A DNA stretch of 64,000 bases from Streptomyces smaragdinus (GCF_009604385.1 NZ_WEGJ01000010.1:1-64000), one strand, 5' to 3'. Numbered from the stretch's first letter, positions 9,671-19,160 are shown. Notes: generated by a model from the letters alone, not told the origin. Made by a program: numbers and translations.

Positions 9671-9823
9671 ATGGCCGATGAGAAGGAACCGGTGTACGGG
9701 ACGGACGACCACTACATTCCGGCGCCTCCCGCGGAGGAAGAGCCGACGAAGGAATCGATCGCGCCGACCGTGAAGCCGGACGACGACGGGGACATCAAGC
9801 CCCTCGATCACTACATTCCCTGA
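9671..9823 (+). CDS. afsS: AfsS-like 50-residue regulatory peptide
   Basis: A short acidic, proline-rich peptide whose visible hallmark is a duplicated DHYIP motif (TDDHYIPAPP near residues 11-20 and PLDHYIP at the C-terminus). S. coelicolor AfsS is a 63-residue peptide, with short repeats built around a D-x-H core, encoded directly downstream of afsR and acting as a pleiotropic activator of antibiotic synthesis. Position, size, acidity and the repeated Asp-His core match, though the exact repeat differs and there are only two copies. The ATG at 9671 has GAGGAG about 8 bases upstream; a longer in-frame reading from 9437 has no good start. A strong terminator follows. I am fairly sure of the gene and less sure that it is functionally equivalent. 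Confidence 0.78.
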   Translation: MADEKEPVYGTDDHYIPAPPAEEEPTKESIAPTVKPDDDGDIKPLDHYIP

Positions 9824-9843
9824 GCACGTAACACCCGGGGGAC

Positions 9844-9891
9844 GGGCCGGCCGCGGCGACCAGAGGGGGGTCGCCGCGGCCGGCCCTTTTT
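9844..9891 (+). terminator. Strong intrinsic terminator of afsS
   Basis: An 18-base perfect stem (9844-9861 pairing with 9869-9886, arms GGGCCGGCCGCGGCGACC and its complement) with a 7-base loop and five T residues at 9887-9891. It ends 20-70 bases after the afsS stop and should close the afsR-afsS transcript. Confidence 0.95.
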
Positions 9892-9996
9892 CGCGTGCCA
9901 TGGCCCCAGGGTGCATACGTAACAAACCGGGCGTAGCGTCGGAACTGGAGTGGGCCTACAGGGCCCCGACCGAGCTATCCGGAGGCGAGCGGGACC

Positions 9997-10776
9997 ATGT
10001 CGGACAACGCGGCATCCACGATGCGCTACGTCATCGGGTCGGCCCTGGCCCTCCTAGGAGCGGCGGCCGCCGTCTACAGCCCCTTCCGTCCGTGGTACGA
10101 CGGCCGCCTCGGGCGGCAATACGGTGTCGACGACATCTTCGACGGCATCACCGGCGTGCATTCCTCCCTGATGGCGTCGGTCTTCCTGCTGATGCTCGCC
10201 GCCGCCGTCGTCGCCCTCGTCGGCATCGTGCTCAGATCGCGGCTCGCGATCCTCCTCGCCGGGCTCATCGTGCTGGGCACCGCCGTGCTGTGGATGATCC
10301 GGCAGAGTCAGGTCTCCGACGGGCTGGTGGTCGGTGCCAGCGGCGAGAGCCTGGGCATCGGCGTCGCCAACGCCTTCGCCGGTGCGGCGCTGTTGCTGCT
10401 CGGCGCCGCGGTCATGGGCCGCAAGGAGAAGGCCGTCGCCGTCGGCAGGCACCGGCGCGGGGACACCACGTACGAGGCGCCCGTGGGCCGACGTACGGAC
10501 GAGTGGGCGGACGAACCGGTGGAGAGCACCGGGCCCCGTCCGATGGCACCGACCGCGCAGACGCACGCCCCGCAGACGCAGACCCCGCAGCCCTCCGACA
10601 CCCGCCTCATCGGCGTCGCCCCCGTCCGCGAGCCGGAGCACGAGCCCGTGCCGGACAACGTGGTCCGCCTCCCCGACGGCATCCGCCGCGTGGACACCAG
10701 GCGCGAGGGCGAGCCGGACTGGCGGCAGACCGCCGACGGCGGCGCCCCGGAGACCGACCGCCGGGACGCCGCGTAG
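9997..10776 (+). CDS. Conserved four-helix membrane protein beside afsS/afsK
   Basis: 259 residues. The N-terminal 140 residues carry four likely membrane helices (about 9-28, 55-78, 80-101, 119-139). The remainder is a hydrophilic, proline- and charge-rich tail (about 140-259) that should be cytoplasmic and looks disordered. No catalytic motif was seen. It begins after the afsS terminator, with its own leader (GGAGGCGAGCGGGACC before the ATG), and ends 1 base before the stop codon of the convergent afsK gene. The same position is occupied by a gene of unknown function in S. coelicolor. A link to AfsK/AfsR signalling is only suggested by conserved location. Confidence 0.85.
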   Translation: MSDNAASTMRYVIGSALALLGAAAAVYSPFRPWYDGRLGRQYGVDDIFDGITGVHSSLMASVFLLMLAAAVVALVGIVLRSRLAILLAGLIVLGTAVLWMIRQSQVSDGLVVGASGESLGIGVANAFAGAALLLLGAAVMGRKEKAVAVGRHRRGDTTYEAPVGRRTDEWADEPVESTGPRPMAPTAQTHAPQTQTPQPSDTRLIGVAPVREPEHEPVPDNVVRLPDGIRRVDTRREGEPDWRQTADGGAPETDRRDAA

Positions 10777-10777
10777 G

Positions 10778-13141
10778 TCAGCTGCCCGAGCGCCCCGTCC
10801 CCTCGGCGGCGTCCAGCGCGTACACGCAGCGGTCCTTGCTGCAGGCGTACACGACCCCCCGGTCCACCACCGGCGACCCCGTGATCTCGCCACCGGTCTC
10901 CAGCTTCCACCGCAGCTGACCGCCCACCGCGTCCACCGCGTACAGCCAGTGGTCGGCCGAGCCGAAGTGCACCCGTCCGTCCGCCGCGACGGGGGCACCG
11001 ATCAGCTCACCGCGGGTGGCGAAGCGCCACTTGGGCGTCCCGGCCACCGCGTCCAGCGTGTACAGCGCCGACCCCGAGCCGACGTGCACCGCGCCGCCCG
11101 TGACCAGCACAGGCTCGATGGAGTTACGCGCCTCCGTGGCGATCCGCCACCGCTCGCGCCCGTCGGCGGCGTCCAGCGCGTACACCGTGCCGAGGTAGTC
11201 CGCGAGATACACCCCGCCCCCGCCCACCGCCGCCCCCGGCGCGAACGCCGGCGGACACAGCATCACGGCCGGCGCCTCGAACGACCACCGCAGCATCCCG
11301 TACGCCGCGTCCAGCGCGAACAGCCGCTTCCCGGCCGCCACATACACCGCCCCGTCCGCCGTCGGCAACAGCCGCACCGGCACACCGCCGCACGCCGCCG
11401 CGTCACCCACCGGGTACGACCACCGCTCGGCGCCCGTGCGCGCGTCCAGCGCCCGCAGCCGGCCCTCCCCGCACACGTACACCGAGCCGCCGTGCACGAC
11501 CGGCCCGGCCTCCTGCGTCTCGAAGTCCGACTGCGCCCCGCCGATCTCCCACAGCGACTCCCCGGTCAGCGCGTCGCGCGCCTGCACGCCGCCGCCGCGG
11601 GTCCCGGTGACGACGACGCCGCCGTCGACCTTCAGCGCGTACACCCAGCCGTCCGTGGCCCGCCGCCAGCGTTCGACGCCGTCGGTGGCGTCCAGGGCGT
11701 AGAGGCTGGGGCCGTCGGAGGCGTGGATCCTGCCGTCCGCCACGGCCATCGACCACGCGACCTCACGGGTCTTGAACTGCCGCCGCCCGCTGGCCACATC
11801 CAGCGCGTGCACCTCGAACGACGTCACGTACAGCAGGTCCCGGACGACCGCCGGGGTGCCCCATACATCGTTGGACATCCGGAACCGCCAGGGCCGCCAG
11901 CCGCCCCGGGGCTTGGTCTCGTCCGGCTCCGGGCGGGCCTGCGGGAGCGACGTCTGGACGCCGCCGCCCGGCGGGCGGACCCAGCCGGCGACGGGATGCG
12001 CGTCGGGAGTCATCCGCAGCCGTGCCGCCGTCGCGTCCTTCACCCGGGGGCCGGGGCCGATGGGGACCGCGGCGCCCGCGAGGCGCACCACGCCGCCGGG
12101 CTCCTCCACGGCGACGGGCGCCGGGGGCTGCTGCACCTGGACGGCGGAGGCCGGGGGGTGGCCGGGCATGGGCGGGGGCTGGACGGGCGGCTGGTGGGGG
12201 TGGACGCCGTTGGGCTGAAGGTGCGGGCCGCCCATGGTCCGGCCGCCGCCCCGGCGCTTCTCTATGAGCTCGACGGCGGGCAGCGGCAGCCACGCGGACG
12301 CCGTGCCGGTGTCGTCGTCCTGCCCGGAGCTGAAGAGGTGCGGCGCCAGCTGCGACTGCAGCTCCGCGGGGCTCGGCCGGTGCTCGGGCGACATCTCCAT
12401 GCACGCCTCGATGAGGGGACGCAGCTCGTCCGGCAGGCCCTCGAGGTCGGGGCCCTCGCGCAGCAGCATGAACACCGTCTCGACGGGGTTCGCGCCGTGG
12501 AAGGGGGCGTGGCCCGTACCGGCGTACACGAGCGTGGACCCGAGCGAGAACACGTCGCTCGCGCCGGTGACACTGCGCGAGTCGCGCGCCTGCTCCGGGG
12601 ACATGTACGCGGGGGTGCCGACGGCCACGTTGGTCATCGTGAGCCGGGTGTTGGACACCCCCGAGGCGATGCCGAAGTCGATCACGCGCGGGCCGTCGTC
12701 GACGACGAGCACGTTCGACGGCTTGAGATCGCGGTGCACCAGCCCCGCCCCGTGGATCGACTGCAGCGCCTCCGCCATGCCCGCGGCCAGCCAGCGCACG
12801 GCCTGCGGCGGCATCGGCCCGCACTCGCCCACGATCTCCTCCAGGGAGGGCGCGGGGACGTACGCGGTGGCGAGCCACGGCACGGCGGCGCGCGGGTCGG
12901 CGTCCACCACGGCCGCGGTGTAGAACCCGCTCACCGAGCGGGCCGCCTCCACCTCGCGCGTGAAGCGCACCCGGAACAGCTGGTCCTCCGCCAGCTCCGT
13001 GCGCACCGTCTTGATCGCCACCCGGCGGCCGGACGCCGAACGCGCGAGATAGACCAGGCCCATGCCGCCGGCACCGAGCCGGGCGAGCACTTCGAACGGG
13101 CCGATCCGTCTCGGATCGTGCTGCGTCAGCTGCTCGACCAC
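10778..13141 (-). CDS. afsK: AfsK serine/threonine protein kinase with PQQ-like propeller
   Basis: A 787-residue kinase that phosphorylates AfsR on Ser/Thr and in S. coelicolor also acts on the tip-growth protein DivIVA. The kinase domain occupies about residues 10-280: glycine loop GAGGMG at 23-28, VAIK lysine at 44, HRDLKPSN near 137, DFG near 156, and Thr-168 exactly at the known autophosphorylation position ([20 protein letters not shown] region). A proline-rich linker (about 290-430) leads to a C-terminal propeller of PQQ/WD-like repeats ([25 protein letters not shown]). The GTG start with GGGGAGG upstream fixes the Thr-168 numbering. No obvious membrane helix was seen, in line with loose membrane association of AfsK. 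Confidence 0.95.
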   Translation of the reverse strand: MVEQLTQHDPRRIGPFEVLARLGAGGMGLVYLARSASGRRVAIKTVRTELAEDQLFRVRFTREVEAARSVSGFYTAAVVDADPRAAVPWLATAYVPAPSLEEIVGECGPMPPQAVRWLAAGMAEALQSIHGAGLVHRDLKPSNVLVVDDGPRVIDFGIASGVSNTRLTMTNVAVGTPAYMSPEQARDSRSVTGASDVFSLGSTLVYAGTGHAPFHGANPVETVFMLLREGPDLEGLPDELRPLIEACMEMSPEHRPSPAELQSQLAPHLFSSGQDDDTGTASAWLPLPAVELIEKRRGGGRTMGGPHLQPNGVHPHQPPVQPPPMPGHPPASAVQVQQPPAPVAVEEPGGVVRLAGAAVPIGPGPRVKDATAARLRMTPDAHPVAGWVRPPGGGVQTSLPQARPEPDETKPRGGWRPWRFRMSNDVWGTPAVVRDLLYVTSFEVHALDVASGRRQFKTREVAWSMAVADGRIHASDGPSLYALDATDGVERWRRATDGWVYALKVDGGVVVTGTRGGGVQARDALTGESLWEIGGAQSDFETQEAGPVVHGGSVYVCGEGRLRALDARTGAERWSYPVGDAAACGGVPVRLLPTADGAVYVAAGKRLFALDAAYGMLRWSFEAPAVMLCPPAFAPGAAVGGGGVYLADYLGTVYALDAADGRERWRIATEARNSIEPVLVTGGAVHVGSGSALYTLDAVAGTPKWRFATRGELIGAPVAADGRVHFGSADHWLYAVDAVGGQLRWKLETGGEITGSPVVDRGVVYACSKDRCVYALDAAEGTGRSGS

Positions 13142-13671
13142 TTCCCTGCCACCTCCCCGTCGGGGCTTCGTACCCGATCCGATACGGACAACCCCCGTGC
13201 AGCCTCTCATTGTGGGCGCGCAGCCGTCAGTCCCGGGGGCGTCCGCGTGTTCTTTCCCACCTGGGGCCACCCGGGCCCGGACCGCTGGTTCCCTCCGCGC
13301 CGGTCCCGATTCTCCCCCGCCGCGGGGCCCGCACGCGAACTTCCCCGGATCGAACCGGCGGCGGGCGGTCACAGTTTCCTCACGCCGCCGAACGGGAGCG
13401 GGGCAGGGGCGGGGTCACGCCCGGCCGGGCCCCGCCGCCCGGGGCCCGGCCGGTGCGCCCCTCGATCGGCGGCGGGGGCCGTGGTCGCCGCCTCGGGGTC
13501 TTCGGAAAACCCACTCAACGTATCGGGTGATCACGGACTACGCTCCCGAAACGACTCGAACATACGGTCAATAGTGTTCGAGTTTTTGGTCATCCACGCG
13601 GCCGTACCGGGGCCGCCCCTCGTTTGCCCGCCGCCGGATGCGCGCTGGTCAGGCGTCGGTAAGCTGACGTC
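13142..13671. other. 530-base divergent intergenic region afsK / tetR
   Basis: It separates the minus-strand afsK start from the plus-strand TetR gene and should contain both promoters. Reading frames across it show no ribosome site or conserved-looking protein. The clearest structure is the inverted repeat at 13554-13583 followed by T residues. Otherwise nothing definite was seen. Confidence 0.5.
13554..13587. promoter_or_regulatory. Inverted repeat ACTCGAACA ... TGTTCGAGT before tetR
   Basis: Nine-base perfect arms at 13554-13562 and 13575-13583 surround a 12-base A+T-richer centre, followed by TTTT (13584-13587). It lies about 90 bases before the TetR start. It could be the TetR operator or an intrinsic terminator for a short leader transcript. 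The spacing rules out a normal LexA box. Confidence 0.45.
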
Positions 13672-14319
13672 ATGACAGGTCAAGTCCGCACGGTCGACGG
13701 CCGCGTCGCGGGACGTCGCGGCCAGGCCACGCGTACGAAGCTGCTCGAATGCCTGGGCGAGATGCTGGACTCCTCGCCCTACCGCGACGTCACGGTGATC
13801 GACGTGGCCCGCCGGGCGGGCACCTCACCGGCGACGTTCTACCAGTACTTCCCGGACGTCGAGGGCGCCGTCCTGGAGCTCGCCGAGGCGATGGCACGCG
13901 AGGGCGCGGGCCTGACGGACCTGGTGGCCGGCCGCTCCTGGGTCGGCAAGTCGGGGGCGCGGACGGCGGAGGAGCTGGTCGAGGGCTTCCTGTCGTTCTG
14001 GCGGCGCAACGAGGCGATCCTGCGGGTCGTGGACCTGGGCGCGGCGGAGGGTGACAAGCGGTTCACCCGGATCCGGCTGCGGATCATCAGCGCCGTGTCG
14101 GGCTCGCTGGCGGACTCGATCAAGGACCTGCAGGCCAAGGGGAAGGTCGACGCCTCGGTCTCCCCGCCGGCGGTGGCTGCCTCGCTGGTCGCGATGCTGG
14201 CCGCGGTGGCGGCGCACCAGAAGGGCTTCCAGACCTGGGGCGTCAGGCAGGCGGAGCTGAAGCCGAATCTTGCGCTGCTGGTGCATCTCGGCATGACGGG
14301 TCGTAAACCGCCCAAGTAA
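13672..14319 (+). CDS. TetR-family transcriptional regulator
   Basis: 215 residues. The N-terminal TetR helix-turn-helix spans about residues 15-65 (RGQATRTKLLECLGEML, then VTVIDVARRAGTSPATFYQYFPDVEGAVLELAE). The C-terminal ligand/dimer domain (about 70-215) has the LVEGFLSFWRRNEAILRVVDLGAAEGD and ASLVAMLAAVAAHQKGF segments shared with other actinobacterial members. The ligand is unknown. It is transcribed away from afsK and followed at 75 bases by a flavoprotein gene on the same strand, which it may control, perhaps through the inverted repeat at 13554-13583. Confidence 0.9.
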   Translation: MTGQVRTVDGRVAGRRGQATRTKLLECLGEMLDSSPYRDVTVIDVARRAGTSPATFYQYFPDVEGAVLELAEAMAREGAGLTDLVAGRSWVGKSGARTAEELVEGFLSFWRRNEAILRVVDLGAAEGDKRFTRIRLRIISAVSGSLADSIKDLQAKGKVDASVSPPAVAASLVAMLAAVAAHQKGFQTWGVRQAELKPNLALLVHLGMTGRKPPK

Positions 14320-14393
14320 GTAAGTCTGGGGGCTGGTCGGGCATCGGCGCAAGCGCCGTCCGATCGCGTTGACGGGTGTTCTACTCTCGGCGC

Positions 14394-15545
14394 ATGTCCA
14401 TGCCCGGTGACCTCACCCACGTCACGCCCGTCTACGTCATCGGCGGCGGCCCCGCCGGCCTCGCCACCGCCGCGGCGCTGCGCGCCCGGGGGGTGCGGGC
14501 CGTCGTGCTGGAGAAGGGCGCCGGGGCCGGGACCTCGTGGCTCGGGCACTACGACCGGCTGCGGCTGCACACCACGCGGGCGCTGTCCGGGCTGCCGGGG
14601 ATGCCGATTCCGCGGTCGTACGGGCGGTGGGTGCGCCGGGACGACGTGGTGCGCTATCTGCGGGAGTACGCCGAGCACCACGAGCTGGAGATCGTCGCGG
14701 GCGTCGAGGTCACCCGGATCGAGCGGGACGCCGACCGCGGCTGGCTGCTGCACGGCACCGGCGGGCGGGTCCTCGCCTCGCCGACGGTGGTGGTCGCCAC
14801 GGGGCACAACCACACGCCGTACGTCCCCGACTGGCCGGGCCTGGACACCTTCCCCGGCGAGGTCCTGCACGCCTCGCGCTACCGCGACGCCGGGCCCTAC
14901 GCCGGGCGCGACGTCCTCGTCGTCGGTACGGGCAACACGGGCACGGAGATCTCCGTGGACCTCGCCGAGGGCGGGGCGTCACGGGTGCGGATCTCCGTGC
15001 GCACGCTGCCGCACATCGTGCCGCGTACGACGCTGGGCTGGCCGGCGCAGCGCAACGGGATCCTGTGCCGGCGGCTACCGGTGCGGCTGGTCGACCGGGT
15101 CGCGGCGCGGCTGGACCGGGTCGGCACGCCGGACCTCGGCGAGTACGGGCTGCCGCGGCCGGCAAGCGGGCTGTACACGCGGGTGCGGGAGGGGGCGATC
15201 CCGGTGCAGGACGTGGGCTTCGTGGCGGCGGTACGGGCGCGGAAGGTGATCCCGGTGGCGTCGGTGCACTCGTTCGTCAAGGACCGGGTGCTGCTCAACG
15301 ACGGTACGGAGATCACCCCCGACGCCGTGATAGCCGCCACGGGCTACCGCCGCGGCCTCGAGCCCCTGGTCGGCCACCTCGGCGTCCTCGACGACCGCGG
15401 CACCCCCCGCGTCCACGGCCCCCGCACCCACCCGGACGCCCCCGGCCTGCACTTCACCGGCTACACGAACCCGATCAGCGGCATGCTCCGCGAAATCGCC
15501 CTGGACGCCCGCAAGATAGCCCGCACGGTCAGCCGGCAGCGCTGA
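14394..15545 (+). CDS. FAD/NAD(P)-dependent oxidoreductase (CzcO/FMO-like)
   Basis: About 383 residues of the flavin-containing monooxygenase-like family. The first Rossmann motif is VYVIGGGPAGLATAAALRA (FAD ADP-binding, about residues 13-31) and the second is VLVVGTGNTGTEISVDLA (NADPH-binding, about 171-188). GTSWLGHYDRLRLHTTRALSGLPG is the substrate-side segment typical of this family, and IAATGYRRGLEPL near 315 is the conserved ATG motif. The substrate is unknown. The start was set at ATG 14394 (a second ATG is 6 bases on). Its 3' end overlaps the convergent MFS gene by 17 bases. Confidence 0.85.
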   Translation: MSMPGDLTHVTPVYVIGGGPAGLATAAALRARGVRAVVLEKGAGAGTSWLGHYDRLRLHTTRALSGLPGMPIPRSYGRWVRRDDVVRYLREYAEHHELEIVAGVEVTRIERDADRGWLLHGTGGRVLASPTVVVATGHNHTPYVPDWPGLDTFPGEVLHASRYRDAGPYAGRDVLVVGTGNTGTEISVDLAEGGASRVRISVRTLPHIVPRTTLGWPAQRNGILCRRLPVRLVDRVAARLDRVGTPDLGEYGLPRPASGLYTRVREGAIPVQDVGFVAAVRARKVIPVASVHSFVKDRVLLNDGTEITPDAVIAATGYRRGLEPLVGHLGVLDDRGTPRVHGPRTHPDAPGLHFTGYTNPISGMLREIALDARKIARTVSRQR

Positions 15546-16848
15546 CCAGCTGCCCCTCCCTGCTCCCCCGGCGGATCACCAGCGCCATCATCGCCGCCAG
15601 CGCACACAGCCCGCCGGACGTCAGCCACACCGTGTCGTACGACCCCGTCACATCCCGTACGAGACCGCCCAGCCAGGAAACGATCGCCGCACCGACCTGG
15701 TGCGACGCCAGCACCCAGCCGAACACGATCGCGCTGTCCGACCCATAGTGCTCCCGGCACAGGGCGACCGTGGGCGGGACCGTGGCCACCCAGTCCAGGC
15801 CGTAGAACACGATGAAGAACAGCATCGGCGGATGCACCGAGTCCGCGAGCAGCATCGGCAGGAACATCAGCGACAGCCCGCGCAGGCCGTAGTACACGGC
15901 GAGGAGGCGGCGGGAGTCGAAGCGGTCCGTGAGCCAGCCCGAGGCGATCGTGCCGGCGATGTCGAAGATCCCGATCACCGCGAGCAGTGACGCCGCCGCC
16001 GTCACGGGCATGCCGTGGTCGTGGGCGGAGGGGACGAAGTGGGTGCGGATGAGGCCGTTCGTCGATGCCCCGCAGATCGCGAACGTCCCGGCCAGCAGCC
16101 AGAACGGCCCCGTCTTCGCCGCGTCCCGCAGCACCCGCAGCGTGCGCAGCGCGGCACCGGACTGCGGCGCGGGCTTCTCGACGAAGACGTCCGAGCCGTA
16201 CGGGGCCAGCCCCACGTCCGCCGGATGGTCGCGCAGCAGCAGCCAGACGAACGGCACCGCGATCGCGGCGGTCAGCGCGACCGTCACCACCGCCGGCCGC
16301 CAGCCGTGCTCCTCGACGATCCACGCGCACAGTGGCAGGAACACCAGCTGCCCGGACGCCCCGGCCGCCGTGAGCAGCCCGGTCACCAGCCCGCGCCGCT
16401 CGACGAACCACCGGTTGGTGATCGTCGCCGCGAAGGCCAGCGCCATCGACCCCGTACCGAGACCGACCAGCACGCCCCAGTAGAGGATCAGCTGCCAGGC
16501 GGCGCTCATCCACACGCTGAGCAGCGACCCGGTGGAGATGACCGTCAGCGCCGCCACGCACACCCGCCGGATGCCGAACCGGTCGTGCAGCGCGGCGGCG
16601 AACGGACCGGCCAGCCCGGACAGCGCCACGGTCAGCCCGACCGCCAGGCCGATGGTGCCGCGCGACCAGTCGAACTCCCGGTGCAGCGGGTCGATGAGGA
16701 GCCCCGGCAGGGAGTTGAAGCCCGCTGCCGCGAGGAGCGTGACGAAGGAGACGGCGGCGACGAACCAGGCCCGGTGGATCCTCGGGCGGCCCGGCCGGGG
16801 CCGGCCGGGCGGCGACTGCTGCTGGACTGCGGTCTGCGACATGGACAT
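15529..16848 (-). CDS. MFS transporter, oxalate/formate- or monocarboxylate-like
   Basis: About 439 residues with some twelve membrane helices after a short proline-rich cytoplasmic start (MSMSQTAVQQQSPPGRPRPG). Visible family features are the FDWSRGTIGLAVGLTVALSG helix, the HDRFGIRR loop after helix 2, the GWRPAVV segment and the central cytoplasmic loop with RDHPADVGLAPYG. These resemble the oxalate:formate antiporter and monocarboxylate groups; the substrate is unknown. It is divergent from the GlxA-type regulator with only 66 bases between, so that regulator is a good candidate to control it. Confidence 0.85.
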   Translation of the reverse strand: MSMSQTAVQQQSPPGRPRPGRPRIHRAWFVAAVSFVTLLAAAGFNSLPGLLIDPLHREFDWSRGTIGLAVGLTVALSGLAGPFAAALHDRFGIRRVCVAALTVISTGSLLSVWMSAAWQLILYWGVLVGLGTGSMALAFAATITNRWFVERRGLVTGLLTAAGASGQLVFLPLCAWIVEEHGWRPAVVTVALTAAIAVPFVWLLLRDHPADVGLAPYGSDVFVEKPAPQSGAALRTLRVLRDAAKTGPFWLLAGTFAICGASTNGLIRTHFVPSAHDHGMPVTAAASLLAVIGIFDIAGTIASGWLTDRFDSRRLLAVYYGLRGLSLMFLPMLLADSVHPPMLFFIVFYGLDWVATVPPTVALCREHYGSDSAIVFGWVLASHQVGAAIVSWLGGLVRDVTGSYDTVWLTSGGLCALAAMMALVIRRGSREGQLVSAAG

Positions 16849-16914
16849 GAGCTTCGCCCACGGGCCTCGAGAACGACGAGTGGCCCGACGGACACGATGT
16901 GAAAGAATCGGGCC

Positions 16915-17910
16915 ATGGCCCCAGTCTTCTCCCACCCCGAGCGCCACCGCGTCGCCGTCCTCGTCCGCGACGGGCTGCTGCCCATCGAGCTGGGCATCGT
17001 CCACCGGGTCTTCGGCATGGCCCGCGACGCCGCCCGCGAGCCCCTCTACGAGGTCGTGACCTGCTCGTACGAAGCCGGCCACGTCCGTACGGACGCCGAC
17101 TTCACCATCAACGTCGACCACGGCCCCGAAGCCCTGGCGGAGGCTGACACGGTGATCGTCCCCGCGTCGCACGACCAGCACCAGTTGGAGTCGCGCGGCA
17201 TCCTCAGCGCCCGCACCGCCGAGGTGCTGGCGCACATCCGGCCCGGCGCCCGGATCGCGTCGATCTGCACGGGGGCGTTCGTGCTGGCCGCGGCAGGGAT
17301 GCTGGACGGGCTGCGGGCGACGACGCACTGGATGTACTGCGACTCGTTCGCCCGCCTCTTCCCGAAGGTCACCGTCGACCCGGACGTCCTGTACATCGAC
17401 GAGGGCCGCATCCTCACCTCCGCCGGCGTGGCCTCCGGCATCGACCTGTGCCTGCACATGGTCCGCCTGGACCACGGCACGGCGGTGGCCAACGACGTGG
17501 CGCGGCGCACGGTCGTGCCGCCGCACCGTGACGGCGGGCAGGCGCAGTACATCCGGCGTCCGCTGCCGGAGCCGCAGGTCGCGGCGACCGCCAAGGCCCG
17601 CGCCTGGGCGCTGGACCGGCTGCACGAGCCGCTGTCGCTGCGGGATCTGGCGCAGCGGGAGTCGATGTCGGTACGGACGTTCACCCGCCGGTTCCGCGAC
17701 GAGGTGGGGATGAGCCCGGGGCAGTGGCTGATCCGGCAGCGGGTGGAGCTGGCGCGGGAGTTGCTGGAGGGCACCGACCGCTCGGTGGACCAGGTCGCGG
17801 AGGACGCCGGCTTCGGTACGGCGGTGTCCCTGCGCCAGCACCTCCAGACGGCGCTGGGGGTGTCCCCGAGCGCCTACCGCCGCACCTTCCGTACGGGCGA
17901 GGCGGCCTGA
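16915..17910 (+). CDS. GlxA-family AraC transcriptional regulator
   Basis: 331 residues. The N-terminal DJ-1/PfpI-like domain (about 10-190) includes VAVLVRDGLLPIELGIVHRVFG and the elbow IASICTGAFVLAAAGMLDG, with Cys in the nucleophile position used for ligand sensing in this fold. The C-terminal AraC double helix-turn-helix (about 225-325) has LSLRDLAQRESMSVRTFTRRFRDEVG and the second recognition unit DQVAEDAGFGTAVSLRQHL. It presumably senses a small metabolite and regulates the divergent MFS gene. Its 3' end overlaps the convergent second MFS gene by 37 bases. Confidence 0.9.
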   Translation: MAPVFSHPERHRVAVLVRDGLLPIELGIVHRVFGMARDAAREPLYEVVTCSYEAGHVRTDADFTINVDHGPEALAEADTVIVPASHDQHQLESRGILSARTAEVLAHIRPGARIASICTGAFVLAAAGMLDGLRATTHWMYCDSFARLFPKVTVDPDVLYIDEGRILTSAGVASGIDLCLHMVRLDHGTAVANDVARRTVVPPHRDGGQAQYIRRPLPEPQVAATAKARAWALDRLHEPLSLRDLAQRESMSVRTFTRRFRDEVGMSPGQWLIRQRVELARELLEGTDRSVDQVAEDAGFGTAVSLRQHLQTALGVSPSAYRRTFRTGEAA

Positions 17911-19103
17911 CGCGCCGCGGGCGCCGGCTCCACGGGCCGGCGCTCGCCCCACTCGGCGACCGCGGTGAACGCCAGCGTCAGCCCTACGCCGACCAGCACG
18001 GTGACGGAGGGGCTGGCGACCGTCAGCAGCACGCCGGAGAGCACCGCGCTGGCGCCGTAACCGGCCCCGGACGCCGCGTACATCACCGAGTACCCGGCCC
18101 CGTGCGCCGATACGGGCACCCGCTCCCGCAGCCGCAGGTTCCGCGTGATCAGCACCCCCGACTGCAGCCCCCCGGCGACGGTCAGGGCGATCCCGATGCC
18201 CACCGCCCCCGGCACCAGCGCCATCGCCGCCACGCAGCCGATCACCCCGAGCAGCAGGACCAGCCCCTGCGTCCGGGGCCGCCCCGGCCAGACCCGCACC
18301 CCGTAGCCGAACGCCCCGACCGCCGACGCCAGCGCGAACGACGCGAGCAGCGGACCGCTCCAGCCCACCGCGACCCCCCGCTGCTCCAGCAGCGCGGGCA
18401 GCACCAGCTCGGCCAGCGCCAGCAGCGTCATCGCCGCGCAGCCGGTGACGAACACCGGCCAGGCCCGCGCGAGCAGCCGGCCGACGGAGGCGCCCGCGCG
18501 GTCGGCGTCGTCGGCGTGCCACCCGGCGGGCAGCGCCCACAGGCCCGCGGCGGCGGCGAACATCAGCAGGGCGGACAGCAGTTGCGGCGCCTGCGGGGCG
18601 ACCTGCAGCGCGAGCGCGGCGGTGACCGCCGGGGCGAGCGCCCAGACGCCGGAGTTGAGCATGGTCTCGTACGAGAGGGCGGGCGCCATCTGCCGCTCGT
18701 CGAGCTGCGTCTGCAGCAGCATCCGCAGACAGCCGGAGGCGGCGGCGGGCAGCAGCCCGGCCAGCACGGCGAACACCCCGAGCACCACGGGATGCGCCCC
18801 GGGCAGCAGCCCCAGCCCGGCGTACGAGGCGGCGCCCGTCGCCAGCCCGAGGGCGAGCTGCCGCCGGGCCCGCCCGGGTCGGACGCGCGGCCCGAGGAGG
18901 GCGGCGCCGGCCACCTCGCCGAAGACGTACAGCGCGGCGAGCACCGCGCCGAGCCCGTAGCCGCCGGGCCGCTCGCGGACCAGGAACACCACGGCAAGGG
19001 GCGTCATCGCCACCGGCAGCCGGGCGGCGACGGTCACCAGGGACCAGATCAGGACGGGGCGGGTGGCGAGTTCGCGGTACGACACCCGGGGACCGTAGAC
19101 CAT
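17874..19103 (-). CDS. MFS transporter of unknown substrate
   Basis: About 409 residues and roughly twelve membrane helices, beginning MVYGPRVSYRELATRPVLIWSLVTVAARLPVAM. The first helices and the RERPGGYGLGAVLAALYVFGEVAGAALLGPRVRPGRARR loop are typical of small actinobacterial exporters. No substrate-specific motif was recognised. The longer in-frame reading to 19157 was rejected because the added residues do not look like a transporter N-terminus. No regulator is directly coupled to it. Confidence 0.8.
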   Translation of the reverse strand: MVYGPRVSYRELATRPVLIWSLVTVAARLPVAMTPLAVVFLVRERPGGYGLGAVLAALYVFGEVAGAALLGPRVRPGRARRQLALGLATGAASYAGLGLLPGAHPVVLGVFAVLAGLLPAAASGCLRMLLQTQLDERQMAPALSYETMLNSGVWALAPAVTAALALQVAPQAPQLLSALLMFAAAAGLWALPAGWHADDADRAGASVGRLLARAWPVFVTGCAAMTLLALAELVLPALLEQRGVAVGWSGPLLASFALASAVGAFGYGVRVWPGRPRTQGLVLLLGVIGCVAAMALVPGAVGIGIALTVAGGLQSGVLITRNLRLRERVPVSAHGAGYSVMYAASGAGYGASAVLSGVLLTVASPSVTVLVGVGLTLAFTAVAEWGERRPVEPAPAARQAASPVRKVRR

Positions 19104-19160
19104 CGCCCCGGCGGGGGCGCCAGCGCTTTTCGGCCTGGGCGAATATGCCGGACACACGTC

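Noticed and set aside
13554..13583. LexA box near the TetR gene
   Set aside because: The CGAAC and GTTCG parts are separated by far more than the 4 bases required, so it is treated as a different inverted repeat.
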